Assembly (NCBI GenBank): GCA_013399875.1
Contig: VXAZ01007529.1
Span: 370,613-434,612 of the forward strand
Length of the DNA stretch: 64,000 nucleotides
Direction: 5' to 3'
Source of the DNA: Gymnorhina tibicen
Taxonomy: Eukaryota > Chordata > Aves > Passeriformes > Artamidae
Numbering within the stretch: the stretch's first letter is position 1; every line of letters starts with the position of its first letter. This document shows positions 1-14,100 of the stretch, piece after piece. The translations under genes were made by a program, and so were the position numbers. The notes under the pieces are model-generated. The model had not been told where the DNA came from. It saw nothing but the letters and a program-made list of their open reading frames with translations, and did not search any database.

Positions 1-1559
1 GACTAAACCCTCTATTTCTTATGATGGTGACACATGTTTAAAGTGTGCCCTTCATGTGTAATCTTTTAGTGGAGCAATAACTGGTACTAAACAGCTTCCT
101 CAAAGAGCTGAGGGATAACATTTCCTCTTCAGCATTCCTCCCCTAATTATCCTAATGAAACTCTCATCCTCCTAAACATAGGACTTAAACATAATGTTGA
201 AAGGAATTGTTTAGAAGAACAGAGCTAGCCAAGGATCATTAAATAATTAGTGTTAGTAAGAAATTAATGAAGGTCAGGGAAGATTCTCTGGAATGAGTAA
301 TGAAACCCAAAAAAGGTTAATAAAAAACATACAAAGAATTAAAAAAATATTTGGAAACGTGGACACAACAGGAAAATTAGAACAGTTAGGAGAAAAATGT
401 GAGATAATGCATCTGGAGAAAATAATCCAAACTCTCCAATCCAAGATCTCATTGGGACAAGAAACTTGAGGACACAGAGGGCATGAAAGGAGAGATTTGA
501 GACAAGACAAAATATTGTAGCTACAAATTCCCCTTTTACCAATACTGGGCATTTTTTCCCAAGAGGGCCACACAGTTATTTTATTAGGGTCTCCTCTTTC
601 AGGATTTTAGCAAACAAAAATATCTTGTGCTTTGTGGTTTAGTGGACACTATTAAAACTTCAGAAAAGGAGTCTGCTGCTATAATTTGCAAAGTGGAAGA
701 CAAAGTGAAACCATCAAATTGATCAGATCAAAATGAATTTAGAAACCACAGTAGAGAAGATAAAGTTAAACCAAGATCAAGTTAGATGAGAATGGAATGT
801 ATCTGTAAACATATTTAATGTCACCAAGTCAGCTTGCTTTTCAATTTTGTTTAACTCTCTTTTACTCAATCTACCTTCTTTATTAATTTGTCTTAACTCA
901 CCAGTAATCCACAGTGACCTCAAAGACTTCCCTTAAGGGTTCAATAATTACGAGGGTTTTTTAAACTCTTTAAATAGCAAAAGGAAGAATCAGACTTTGG
1001 GAATTAGTTTGCAAAAAAATGAAAATAGTTGGCAAACATTTTACAGAGCACAGGATTTTAACTTGAAACTAGATGTTCCTAAGGAAGACAGACATCCAAG
1101 TTCCTCCCTGTTATAATGAAACAGTGCAACAGCTTGGCTATTTGAAAAATACCAAGACCAATGAGTGGTCTTGGCACTTCACTTAATGCAGACTCACTGT
1201 CCATTTGACTTCCAAGTCCTTGCCCAAATTCTAAATTTCATCTTTTATAATTGCATTTCTGTTTCAGTTTGCACAGGATCGTTGGCAAAATGAGGGAAAA
1301 TCTCTTCCACCCAAAAAAATGAAAGCAGGAACATCCTGGAAATACAATTTCTGAAGATTCATGGGAAGGCAAGAATTTGTACTGCCCACTTCATTAATTG
1401 ATGTCCCTCTGTAATTCTTCACCAAGGCAAAGAGGGAATGGATTCTCCCACCCCTTTTCTGGTTTACTGATGGCCATATTCCCTATTACACACCCTGAAC
1501 TACAATCAAATGCACAGCCTCTTTGACTGGGTTACACAGTCACATATCTGTGGCAAGGA

Positions 1560-1752
1560 ATGTTAAGTGGAGGAATTTCAGGAAGAATTTCTTCACCGGA
1601 AATGTTGTTAAGCACTAGAATGGGCTGCCCAGGAAGGTGTGGAGTCACTGTCCCAGGAGGTGTCCAAGGTATGACTGGACATGGCACTCAGTGCTCTGGT
1701 CTAGGTGACAGGGTGAGGATTGGCCAAAGGTTGGACTCGATGACCTCTGTGT
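1560..1752 (+). repeat. CR1 LINE 3' fragment
   Basis: The fragment matches the CR1 3' region: GGAAGAATTTCTTCAC, then GGGCTGCCCAGGAAGGTG, then GGCACTCAGTGCTCTGG, then GGTTGGACTCGATGACCT. It stops before the octamer tail. It is decayed and noncoding. Confidence 0.85.
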
Positions 1753-2713
1753 GTGTTTATGCACAGTGTTCCCAAGGCTTTGTCTGCTCTCATGGTTCTG
1801 GTCTGAGGTTGTTTCTTTCCTTTCGCGCTCCCATTTATTTATCAGTTGCTCTATTGCTTTTCAACACAATTATCTCTTTTCTAGTTAGCACCTAATGTTT
1901 CCCATTCTTTTTTGTGGATTTCAGGTGTCTAAATACAAATTCTCTAAGTCTGTACAGCTGCCAGCTGCAAAGATGCATAGAAGCCTTAGGGAGTCTGCTT
2001 TCTCAGAGTGCCACTGCCAAGATACTTACAAATAAATGGACTACATTTATTTCTCGTGTGACTCTTTTGAAGCAAAAGATTTGGCCCAGCATGGTTAAAG
2101 AAAGCAATTTACTGAAAAGTTTATAGTCAATGTCCACAAAAATTACACTGAAGGCATTTATTTCAATATAATTCTCACAGAGTACTTCTCAGCTCTTCAA
2201 ATTTATGGTTGTTTTTCTCCCTGCTTTGGTTCTGTAACTTCCCTTCCTAAAGAAATTGATAATCAATAGCTTAACCCCATCAAATCTTAAAACTGTTAAA
2301 CCTCCTGAGATTCTTCCTTGTCCCTTTCTTGCTCTTTTAAGTGATACCACTTCTGGTTTAACCTGATCAGACACAATTCTCCCTTTTCCAACATAATTTT
2401 CAACACTTGTAAAGACTTCACCACCACTGAGACCTGATGCCAGTAACTTTATACAGACAGATTTATCCCCCTCTTTATGAATCTTTATGAATCTTTATCC
2501 CCTCTTTATGAATCTTATGGATAAAAGGTGAACAAAACCTGATCTAACTTCTGGGTTTTTGTTGAAGTACCAAGAACTGACAAGAGATGACACGGCGCAT
2601 GATTTTCTGCTTCAGATGTCATGTCAAGAGACATGTCCATTATTCTTCAAAAAAGACCTGGATCAACCAGAAAAGGGCCAGAAAGGAACAAGAATAAAAA
2701 ATACATTAAAAAT

Positions 2714-3054
2714 CCTTCCAGTGCCTGAAGGGAGCCCACAGGAAAGATGGAGAGAGACTCTTGACAAGGGCCTGGAGTGACAGGACAAGGGGCAATGGCT
2801 TCACACTGACAGAGAGCAGGTTTACGTGGGATATTGGGAAGAAGTTGTTCCCTGTGAGGGTGCTGAGGCCCTGGCACAGGTTTCCCAGAGAAGCTGTGGC
2901 TGCCCCATCCCTGGAAGTGTTCCAGGCCAGGCTGGATGGGGCTCTGAGCAAACTGGTTTGGTGGAAGGTGTCCCTGCCAATGGCAGGAGGGTGGAATGAG
3001 ATGATATTCAAGGTCTCTTCCAACCCAAAGCATTCTGTGGTTCTATGATTCTCT
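2714..3054 (+). repeat. CR1 LINE 3' end
   Basis: This copy runs from GTGCCTGAAGGGAGCC through CAGAGAAGCTGTGGCTGCCC to the tail TTCTATGATTCTCTGA. It is a 5'-truncated CR1 of the same type as the copies at 6596, 10651, 29462, 47885 and 50501, and shows the degenerate avian octamer end. Confidence 0.95.
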
Positions 3055-3280
3055 GAAAATATTTAGGAACTAAGACTGAAAGAGCAGAGGCTTGTTCATC
3101 TTAAACACACAAGGGTGACAGAGATATGATACTGCATTGAATTATGCTGAAAAGAGGACAGAAGTAATCCCTCTCTTGATCGTTGAAAGATAAAATAAGG
3201 AAAAATAAAGAGAAAAAACTTAACATGTAGCAAGGAGATTTAAAAACCACTAGGAAAAGCCTGTTAGCAGTACAGATAGA

Positions 3281-3446
3281 GAAGCATTAGAGTAGATTAC
3301 CTAGGGAGGAATTGAAATCTCCACTGCCGGATTTATTTAAGAACAAATTAGACAAATATCTCTTCATAATGATTTAAGTAGAGTTGATCCTACGATGCAC
3401 AAGGGATGGCCCCTCAAGGTCCATTGCAGTCTTATTTTATCATTCA
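3281..3446 (+). repeat. Old, diverged CR1 3' relic
   Basis: The order of motifs follows an ancient CR1 type: AGATTACCTAGGGAGG, GAAATCTCCACTGCC, TTTAAGAACAAATTAGACAA, GTTGATCCTACGATGC, CCTCAAGGTCCATTGCAG. It is more decayed than the neighbouring copy at 2714 and probably predates it. Confidence 0.7.
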
Positions 3447-5113
3447 AAGTTCCTAATTTTTCAGCTTGTGCTGAGATTTGTCTGGCACTCCTTCACTTGT
3501 CATAAACAAAGGATTCTTGCTGATCCCACAGTTCCTGTCCACAGACTTTTACCACTTCAGGCCTCTTCATCACAGCACCTCTCAAACCTATGGATTCTTT
3601 CACAGCATTTTGCAAAGCTAAACCAATTAAATTTAGCTATTAAGCTAAACCTGAGGATTTTTTACTGTGAGCAACAAACTTGAAATTCAGAAAAATCTGG
3701 TGGGTTCATCAAATATGCCACAGAGCCCAGAGTTTGCTCTCCAGCCTCTCAGTTTGCCCTGTAGTTGGTAAAGGATTGCTGCTCTGGCAGGGAGCAGTTT
3801 GACATTCCATCTGGGACAAGCAGTAATTTCTGATGTGCTGGTGCACTGGGTTTGCATCACAACTCACAGACTGGGTGTACTGGGTTGTACTGTAAGCATC
3901 ATCCACATCATAACAGGGGAAAGAGTCATGAAAAAGCTGAGAAACAGAGACAAAAGAGAGGAGGTTGTTGCCAAGTCACCATTGAAGGAATATTTCTGCA
4001 TTAGAGAACAGTGATGGAAGAAGAGGAATACTGGAGCATGCTGTCTGTTCTCAGGGTCATCTTTTTGTTTGATCCAAATATTTTGATTTGGGAAATAGGA
4101 AATAGGGGAATAGCATCACCACCATGCTATATCGTGAAGTCCGTGATGTCAGCTTGCTTTTCCCCGTGGTATTTTCACTCTCCTCTTTGAGCTGAGCTCA
4201 GCTAGCTGACCTCAGTCAGGGCTGAAGACTTGTAGGTGGCCTGTTGTTTTAGAAACTATGCTGGAACATGAAGAGAAGAAATGGATTCAAATCCTCGCAG
4301 AAAACCAAGAGAGTTCTGAATTACTGAATATGACCCTGTTCTAGAGACAGCTCAGCATCTATTGCCAGGGGAAGGTCCAAAGCCTACCTGTTCTTAGTAT
4401 GATATTTATTTATGACTTTAGTAACTGCACTCTCTTTATTAAGGGTTAGAAATAAATCATTGAATGAGAGACAGTCATTAGAGCAAACCAAAGGACAGAA
4501 CTAAAACAAAATTAGGGACATTGTAAATAGCAATAAACAAGTATGTCTCATTTTCAGTCAATTCAGGTATGGCTGGAGATCCCATGGCTCATTGAAAAAG
4601 CTCTTTCTGAAGAAACCCCCCACTATTTATTGTTTTGAAACAGCTCTGATGGTGAGCACCTAGAGCGCAGGATGATGTACCTAAAGCATCAGAGATGTCA
4701 CCCACACCTGGATGCAAAAATTGCTGATGGTGCTGGGACCTGTAGCTGTCATCATCACAAAGAATTCTTGTTACACATGATGAAGTAACATGGCAAAGTA
4801 TTTATTCAGTGTCGCTGTGTTATTGCACACTGTACAATGCCATACGGGCATTCTCAGCAAAACGCGATCTGCTCTTACCTTATAATCCTTTTCAACACTC
4901 ATTATTAACTTCAGAGCACTGACCAGTAGGATATAGGTGAGGATTTCCTAAATAAACATTGATACTCAAAACTGTATCAGTTACAGTCCTTTATCTAAAC
5001 ACAGCTACTAACTGCATTAGGCTGAGAACATTCATGAGAAATCTCAATGCTTATATAATAGGCATCTATAGAAAAATTACCACAGTAAATTAGCCCAGGG
5101 AGAGGAGACTTAC

Positions 5114-5196
5114 TTCTTCTTCTTCCAGTCCAGTTAGATCCCAGAAATAACTCAATCTCATCTGCAAACGCTTCCACTGTTCAAGGAACATGGTAG
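5114..5196 (-). CDS. ANO2: ANO2 exon 12: end of TM2 and following cytosolic segment
   Basis: The exon is 83 nt, completes the Ala codon and ends in phase 0, residues 411-438. It encodes [20 protein letters not shown] followed by LTGLEEEE, matching the ANO1/ANO2 WKR-QMRL-Y-WDLTG-EEEE motif. The acceptor is TTTAAAG and the donor GAA|GTAAGT. This is the last ANO2 exon I can find in the window; the protein continues beyond base 1. Confidence 0.97.
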
Positions 5197-8100
5197 CTTT
5201 AAAAGAAATTAAACAATTTTTTAAATGATAAATCCAAAGCCTTGTGGTAAACATTTGTGTTACTTATAAGCTTCAACTGATATTTGAATCCCATTATACT
5301 AGACCCTTTAAAATTAAGCACTAAGAAACAGCCTCAGGCCTAATTTTAAAGAAAGAACTCAAGCAAAGCATGGGAACAATAATTACTGTCTTTTAAAAAT
5401 AAAATACAGAAAGATGGAACATGGATTGTCCAAAGCCACTGGTAAATTCTTGTCAGGGAATGGTACTGAGCCCATATCTGCTGATACTCACTGAAGACAT
5501 CAACTCTCTTAATTCACCATAAGGCATTCTGAGGTAGGTTTAGCCTGCTGCTGAAATAACTAGGATCCCCAGCAATACATAGAAAAAGATATTTTGGAAT
5601 ATATTGCAGTGGTGTAGTTGAATGCTTTTGTCCTTCATAGACATGGTGATTTCACTCTAAAGGACTTACCCCTGGTTCAGCCTCCTGCTTCTCCTTTTTT
5701 TACTAATAAGAAGGAACAGATGTTTTACTGTTGTCTCATATTTACAGTCTCCTGGCTGTCCTCTCATAATTGCTGTTTCCTCTATATAGCCCTTTTCCTA
5801 GTTGCTCATGATTTATGGACTTACAGAATTATTAGAAATAGCACTTTTAAATCTTGCTTCGTGGACACCTATTTTCAGATAATTATATCAATATCAATAC
5901 TAAACCAGTACATGCCAACTAAAACCACCGAAACTCTACCAATAAAAGCTATACCTATAAACAGCTGGGGGGCACTGTTTTCCATTTTCTTATGCTTCAC
6001 CTCATTTTTCCAGTGGGTGAAAAGGGTATTGTAAAAACACTGTTCGATCACAGCAGCGTTTACATCACTTTGAACATCTTGTAGATAGCCCCACAAGACA
6101 GACAACGGTGGAGAATGAGATCAGCTTCCCTTGACTACATCTACACTGTCAGATAACACTGTGAAAAGTGGGAACTCTGTGAAAACAACCTGGGTCTTAC
6201 AAGTCATAATCTATCCCAGCAGTTAGCTGCAAATATTTTCTTCACAGGTATCATCCCATCATATAAGAAATAAATATCATTTAAAGACAGGACTGGCAGC
6301 ACACTGAAAGCAGATCCAGACATTAAGCAACTAAGCTGCTATCTGTGCTCTACCCTTAACAGAAGAGAGAACACATAAAAGCTATATTTAGCATGGTTTG
6401 AAAACTCAAGGGTTTTTAGATATCCTAAATACAAAAACATTTGGTTATTTTATAGGGTGCTATTACTCATTCCATTCTTTCCTGTTATACAAAAACTCAG
6501 ATCCACATTTAGCTCTATAAGAATGTACTTGGCTTGATGCAGCAGCTGCTCTGAAATCAGCATGTCTGCACTAACTTACACCAGCAGAAAAACTAAACTG
6601 ACAGAGAGCAGGTTTGGATTGGATATCAGGAAGAAATTGTTCCCTGTGAGGGTGCTGAGGCCCTGGCACAGGTTGCCCAGAGAAGCTGTGGCTGCCCCAT
6701 CGCTGGAAGTGTTCCAGGCCAGGCTGGATGGGGCTCTGAGCAAGCTGGGATGGTGGAAGGTGTCCCTGCCCATGGCAGCGGGGTGGAACTGGATGAGCTT
6801 TAAGATCCCTTCAAACCCAAACCATTCTATGATTCTGTAAAACTTCTAATAAAGGCATCTGACATTGAAATTCAGCACCAGGACACCGGTGACATCAAAC
6901 CCAGTCAGCCAGGCATCCTTGTGAATATGGACACTTGCAGCAGGACTGCTGGAATCACAAAGACACTTCACGAGGAATCAGGATCAGCTACTAAAAGCAT
7001 GATTCCTTTTGAGATATTAACCATAGGAAGCCTTCTGCTTTCTAAAGAATGGGAGAAGACAAGCAGGATGAAAGAATTCCTGTGCCCAACACCCTCACGA
7101 AATGAAGCCGGCCCAGATCACCATAATTTGCTCTTTTAAATGCACAGATGGAATAGGTGTGTGAGTGAGCTTTACTATTCAACAGACTGAGCTCTAGATA
7201 TAACCAGCACAGCCTCTAATAGTAGGGCAGAAAAATTTGGTGTAATCTAATACTTAATAGGCAAGCTGGGCAGAGTGAGTAAAGGCTCCATTATTTCGTT
7301 TTGCTGCTCTTTGTGTGTGCCGGCTGCATTTTCTTGAACTGACAAGCTCAGTTATCATGGTCCCAAGAACAGACTTTTTCAATCTGTGGGAAACATTTTT
7401 TGGAGGAGGGCTACAACTCTGAAAGAATTTTGTTATTCTTAACATGCTTTTTTTTAAAAGCAGTGCATATGGGACTTTTTGTCCTGTTCTGTTGTATAAC
7501 AGATTCTACTAATTTGTCTTAGTGCAAGGATATATCAACATTTTCTTTTGCACGTTGCATTGCTGATACTAAAATACAATTGTTCTGGATGAGGTTCAGT
7601 GCAATTGTCATTTGCATGGATGAAAGTTTACAGTAAAGTTTCTCTGTCAGGAAAGTATTTTCTTTATTTTAAGCTTCACAGCAGCAGGTGACACTTAATC
7701 TGCCAGTCTACCCTGTAATCTGAAGTAGTAAAAGAAATTATTCTGAGTCTATAAATTCATCCTCTTTTTCGTATTTCTCAGTCACAATTCTCACATATTC
7801 TCTAACGTTTGCTCTAAGGCTTCCAGGAACTGGTAAATAAATGCTTCTTGCATCCGTGATGTGTTCTGTCTGCAAGTTCCTTAAAAGCCCTCTGCTGTCC
7901 TCACCCAATGCCAAGCCACCAATCAGTCTTCTCTAAAACAAGCTGTAAAATCTTAATAAGGTTGCAAAGAATAACACACTGGTTTCCAAGGGATGGCTAT
8001 AACACAATAACATTTTTGCTCAACTTCATATTAAGAATGATAATTTCACTTGGGGAACAATGAATAGGGAAATAAAAAATCATTTTACAGTAGCAATAAC

Positions 8101-11100
8101 ACATTTAACTTTCACAATAAACAAGCTCTAGAGTAAAGGAGAGCATAACACCAGCAATAATTCATGCAAGCACAGCACACGCACTTTTCAGGGCAGAGGT
8201 GAGGCCAGAAACAATAAGAGTAATACTACAATGCATTCATTCATGTTTATGAAGTGTTTTGACATCCTCATGGAGACAGGGATATTTGCCATTAAAGAAA
8301 AGCACGCTTGTTTAAATGGAATACTCTAAAATATATTATAATTAAAATTATATTAGTCCCATTGCTCTTGGAATCCCATAAAGTTTTGATAAAATTATGT
8401 GACTTGAGTTGTCCCACAAGGAGGTGGGACTGTGCTTAAATTAGACCCTTTCAGCTGTCTGCACCATACCAATCCTCAAATACATTCTGGCCCCAAATGC
8501 AGAAGGTGTTAAAAGGATGTGACATGTCAATAGAAAATAAAGAAAAATTAGCAAATACATGGCAAAGAGTAGAAGTTCCATTAAAGGCACAATTTCCTCC
8601 GTGGAGAAAATGGCCTCAAGATGTGCCAGGGGAGGTTCAGGTTGGACATCAGGAAGAATTTCATCCCACTGGCATTGGAAGGGGCTGCCCAGGAAAGTGG
8701 TGGAGCCACTATCCCTGGAGATGTTTAATAAACATATTTAATAAACTGAACATGGCACTCAGTGCTCTGGTTTAGTTGACAAGGTGGGGATCAGTCAAAG
8801 GCTGGACTTGATGATCTTGTAGATCTTTTCCAGCCTTGATGACTCTATGATTCTAAACACGGCAGTGCAGGAAGAAAGGACATATTTTTCTTCCCTGAAC
8901 TACACAACTCCTCTCCATTTATTCCAGAGGCTGCTGTTGACAGCGATATTGCTTTCCCCAGTCTCAACACAGACAGCTCTCCCTGGCCTTCCGAGGATCA
9001 CGAGCTTCCCAAAGCCACAGGGATGACATTCAATCAAACAGCACTTTATTATCCTGTGAAGAGTCCAACCATCAAAAGGCACTGTTAACTTGCAAAGTAA
9101 TACTCACCCCAGAGAGCCATAAAGATGGAGAAGAAAACCGTGGCAGGGTTGTCAAACAAGTGACTCGCTCGAGCAGTGGCACAGGCGGAGCTGAGGTTCC
9201 AGTAATCACAGAACTTGTCACACAGCGGGCACATGGTGAAGGCATTGCGCTGGTCACACATCTCTTTGCTGGGACAGACAAGGGCACAGGTTCCTCTGAG
9301 TATTTCAGCTCAGAAACCATCGATGTGCGGCAGTGGTACCAAGCAGCACATCACAGGTATTACAAGCTATCTGCAATATATGTGGCCTGCATCTGCAGAG
9401 AACGGGAGCTGTGTGTTTCTTCGAGGCTTATTGCCATGGGTAGGAATTTTTAGAATCTTTGTAGGCACCTCACCAGCAGGAAAATGATGCAACACTCAAC
9501 CAGACTGATCTCTGCACTGTGTTAGTGAATTAAGGAAGACAGCATCACTGAAGACTGAGGTTAACCTCACTAAAAAACCAAAATTCCAACACAAAAGTGG
9601 AGTTTGCCATCTCTGCAGTCAGTTACATGATTTTATACAGATCAGATTTAAATTAACAAAAAGAAAGACTGAAGTGGTCACAAAAGAAATTCGGTGCCCT
9701 TGTCAAAATACACATTTTTTAATACAGTGGCACAAATATGAGAGAGAAGTTTTTTTACAGATTTTAAGAACTTCACTGTAAGGTTGTTATTTTAATTATT
9801 TGTCTTATTTGCCATGTACGGATTCAATCTCTAAAAATCTTTCAAGAAATCTGTTATCAGGTTTATTTAAAAGGCCAAACACTACTTGTCAGTGCTGAGG
9901 GTGCTTTCAGGTTTTTCCATAAGGTTTGGATGTGAAAGCCTTTCATACCTGCACAGTCTCACTTAGGTGAACTGAGCAGTGCAAAGCTCAAATGTCCTTG
10001 CCAGGGTCACGAGCTGAGACTTGCCACATTGCTTCAATGATAGCTGGCATATTGTGATTACGATTGTTCCTATATGGACCATCCTGAAACAGCTTTTTCC
10101 TTATGACTTCAAATGTAAAAAATGACTATTCAAGCTCTAGTATGAATATGTTTATGTTATATGGTTTGAAAAGCATGCAGCTGTTTCCAGCTCTCATGTT
10201 ACAGTAATTCTCTGTTTCAAAAGGCAGCAGAGGGTGCTGCAGATACATTTTAGCCATAAATCTCACTGGAGTTTAAATGTTAGCACAAGCTTTCACCCTG
10301 ACAAGCACAGCCCACCAAGATTTACTCAGATCAAGCTAAGAAAACAGACCCTGCCTCAGATGTGGTGCTGTTCATCATTTACCTATCAGTAACCTTGTCC
10401 TACTGCAGTGATTTTAAAAGTTGTTGGTTCAGGGACTGTCATGAGTGTGATCAGCATACAAGTACTGCAGTATCCTATCTCGAACAGAAGTCAGAGACAG
10501 ATAACACAGAACGTAATTTTCTTTCACTGGGAAGCAGACATTAACATCACGGTGTCACTTTGGCAGTTTTTGTGTAGTACATCCCCCAAGGATACATTAA
10601 ATTCAACATTATTTTGTGTCTAGAAGGGGAATACTGTGGAGACCAAATACAGAATCATAGAATGGGTTGAGTTGGAAGGGACCTTAAAGCTCATCCAGTC
10701 CCCCCCCCTGCCATGGGCAGGGACACCTCCCTCTATCCCAGCTTGCTCAGAGCCCCATCCAACCTGGCCTGGAACACTTCCAGGGATGGGGCAGCCACAG
10801 CTTCTCTGGGCAACCTGTGCCAGGGCCTCACCACCCTCACAGGGAACAGTTGCTTCCCCATATCCAAATTAAACCTCCTCTCTGTCAGTGTGAAGCCATT
10901 CCCCCTTGTCCTGTCACTCCAGGCCCTTGTCAAGAGTCTCTCTCCATCTTTCCTGTGGGCTCCCTTCAGGCACTGCAAGGCCCCAGTGAGGTCACCCCAA
11001 ATATCTGTTCAAATATCTGCCTTCAAATATCTGTTCAATGCCTCTGTGTGCACAATGCTCACAGGGTTGGTAATGATACATCACTGCTCTTCAGACAAGT

Positions 11101-14100
11101 TAAAATCAGTTATTCTCACTATGGATTAATAAGAAAAAGCACAGTCTTATACTTTTCAAGTAACAAATCATGGCTCACAGATAAGCTTACCTAGGAATGT
11201 CACTTTCAATGGTTATACATCCATATAGAAATACAATAATCCCAACTACTGAGGATGGAATGAGGAATTCTGTGTATAAACCCAGCCATGCAAAATAAAG
11301 TCCTATCTTTTCTCCAAAATATTTCCTGAAAAAGAAAAAAAAAAAAGAAGAAAAAGCATGTGTCAAGGGTATAATTTTCAAATGTGTTTTACAGCTACTA
11401 AACAGTCCCAGAATGTTAAAATACAAATTGTGAAAGACATGAATGAAAACCCTGAGTATCTTGAAGACAATAGGAACAAATGAAGGGGGTGATTTAGGCA
11501 TTTGGCACTTTGGACTTCTCTGTTGTGAGAAGTTGAAGACAGTCCTGGATCATTCTCCTCAGCTGAAATTAAGCAGGCATCATTGCAATACATGTCTGTT
11601 CAGGGAAGACTGTGGTCTTTGCATCTCTTAAAAGAAGTCAGTGAAATAGGAGAAAACATTAGAAAATTCTTGGCTCCTCAGAGGAGTATGTTAAGTTTTG
11701 CCTCTGCAGTACTGCTGGATTCAGTTAGTGAGAGTCATAGAAATGACATCTATGGGACCATACTGACAACATCCTCTAATAGCTAAAAGATGACTAATCT
11801 GGAATTGCTGCTAAAGGAGGAAAGTTTACTTGCACACCTAAGCACTGCCTTTTCAGAAAGAATATTTTGTCAACTTAACAGCCCCTGGACAGCTGGTTAG
11901 AAAAAACAGTGTCTGCTCTGAGGAACAGCCCACTGCAGATGTTGATAAATAAGTGGTAGAACTCAGCCCAGCATCTTCATGAATCACACTGCAAGAAGTA
12001 AACTAAGCAAGGATGAACCTTGCTGATCATTCCAAAGTACAGTTAGGAGTGATTACAAATATTGCAAAACCCAAAGAGCTTCACAGAACTCAAGAACTCA
12101 CCAAAATTTAGATAAAGCCAACAAGGTTAAAACATTTCACAAGCCAGAGAGGAAGATGGAGCAGTGTTGGACAGAAAGCAGCTACACAGAGAGCACTCAG
12201 GGCATGACATCAAATGTGAGTCAGTGAGACATTTACAGTGAGACATTTTGATAGCAGCAAAAATTTAAATAAATTCATGATATCATGTCTAATAAAAGAA
12301 AGACAAGACTTGCTCCTCATAAAGGTTGAGCACAATCCCACTTTGAGATTTATTCTGATCCCACTTACCTTAGGAAAGTTTTATCCAAGTTTTAGCACCC
12401 CAGATTGAAATCATTCCTACTGAAAATGCTTAAATGACATTTTTGGAGGCCCAAGCCAAAATTTTTTGCTCCAGAAGCTGGGTCTAAGGACCAGGCTGCT
12501 CCTGCCACAGGAGAGAGAGGGCAGGAGTGCAACCATGGCAGAGAGCCACAGGACAGCAACACAAGCCTCCACAGTCACTTCCAGCTCAGATGCAATGGAT
12601 AAGAGAAGCAACAGTGAGGGATTTTTATTACTCCAGATCCTGCTGTTGTTCTCACAGCGCCACAGCTGCAGCTAACGCCGCATTTCCAGGCTCTCCCATG
12701 GAAAACTGGCAGTGCAATCCTGCCTATCTCAGTGTTGCCTTCCAGGAGTGCCTGTGTTTTCTCATGTCTAACCAAACTTGCTCATCCTTTAGAAAGGACA
12801 CGTGCAATCCTAAAGGGGAAAACCAAACAAAAGCATTTTAAGCTGATACACAGACATTATCTTCAGTATGAGGGGATGCCATCCAGAAGCTGGGAAATTT
12901 CAGGAATATTCTGGGAAAAGAGTACAGCCCCTGCAACTGACATTGCAAGGTACCTTAAGCTACAAACTATATGAAGTATCAACAGCACAAGTGAAATCAT
13001 CACAGTGTGGCTTGAATAGCAATAACTTAAGATTTTAAGCACCTTGGGACAATGGATTTGCAGAGAATACAAGGAAATACGGCATTATATGATATAGTAT
13101 ACTTTATGAAATTATAAATATAAATATTTGTGTTGCAAACACAAGCCGTATACTGTGGGACTGCCCTCTAACCTGGCACATGCCAGGTAATTTTGGAGGT
13201 AATTATAAGAAGAAGCTTTCCTTTATTTTCACATTTGAAAATAAATATATATTTTTAATATACTTATTTGTTAATATAATATGTTGTTAATACAATTTGC
13301 TTATTACACACATTTTAATACACTTTTTTTTAATATGAAGTGAGGAAAGAAATACTTGATTGAAATATAGAACTAACCAGAAGGCCTATAGCTTTTATTC
13401 AAGCCTCCTGTGTGAGTCAACAAACAGCAGCAATGGCCTTGGAACAGTACAGGGTAGAGGGAAACTCCATTTGCTCTCAAGTTTCCTTCTGGTTGGGGAG
13501 TGACAGCCTTAAATTTGAGACTAAAGAGGGAAAAGAAGAATCAGAGGGAGATTATTCTAATTATGTCTTCTTACTGCTTCCTTGCTTGTAGAGATGGGCA
13601 ATGGGCACAACCAGCAAAGCGCTTCAAATAGGTCGGAGCAGACACCAAAAATAGTCTACAATCTAAGCTGTTCAAAACTGTCTGATCTTTTCACAAAGGG
13701 CCACAAATTAGCACAGAAAGAGTTCAAATGCCAGCAGCACTAAAGAGTATCTCACCAGGATAGGGAAATTGAAGTTTATGGCTCACAAGGCTTCCCCTTG
13801 AATTTTTAAGCCTTCCAGTGATAAATGTGATCTGTAACCTATGAAGCACAGGGTTGCTATTTGTATCTGTGCCAAAAGAAAGTGAGAAGAGCTCAACAAC
13901 ATCCTGGCAGTATGGGGAAAAAAGCAGTTGCCAAGAAGAAAACTGCACTGTCTTGGCTTAACTGTTTTGAAAAAGAAAAATAATTAAGATGCTGTGCCCA
14001 ATCTCAGTCCACCAATGTGCCAGAAAGTGAAATCTAAGGAGAAGCAATGAGTGCTTGGAAACAATGATCAATTTAAATATGAGTTTATCAAGTCAGAAGA

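Larger units (their letters stand above)
1..5113 (-). other. ANO2 intron 12 (incomplete)
   Basis: No match to the next conserved ANO2 segment (acidic linker, then WKDRFPGY and TM3) was found, so this is taken as intron running out of the window. It holds three CR1 pieces (1560-1752, 2714-3054 and 3281-3446). The stretches 1-1550 and 3450-5110 show nothing else recognisable. Confidence 0.7.
5197..9107 (-). other. ANO2 intron 11
   Basis: A 3.9 kb intron with two CR1 tails (6596-6838 and 8612-8855) and an unassigned 64-codon open frame at 7738-7932 on the same strand as the gene. The remainder, including 5200-6590 and 6850-7730, shows nothing recognisable. Confidence 0.85.

Noticed and set aside
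4261..4340. GATTCAAATCC motif resembling a tRNA T-loop
   Set aside because: No acceptor stem, D arm or anticodon arm can be drawn around it.
4877..4920. GTAAGAG donor after an open stretch in intron 12, considered as the next ANO2 exon
   Set aside because: The translation does not match the acidic linker or the WKDRFPGY region in any frame.
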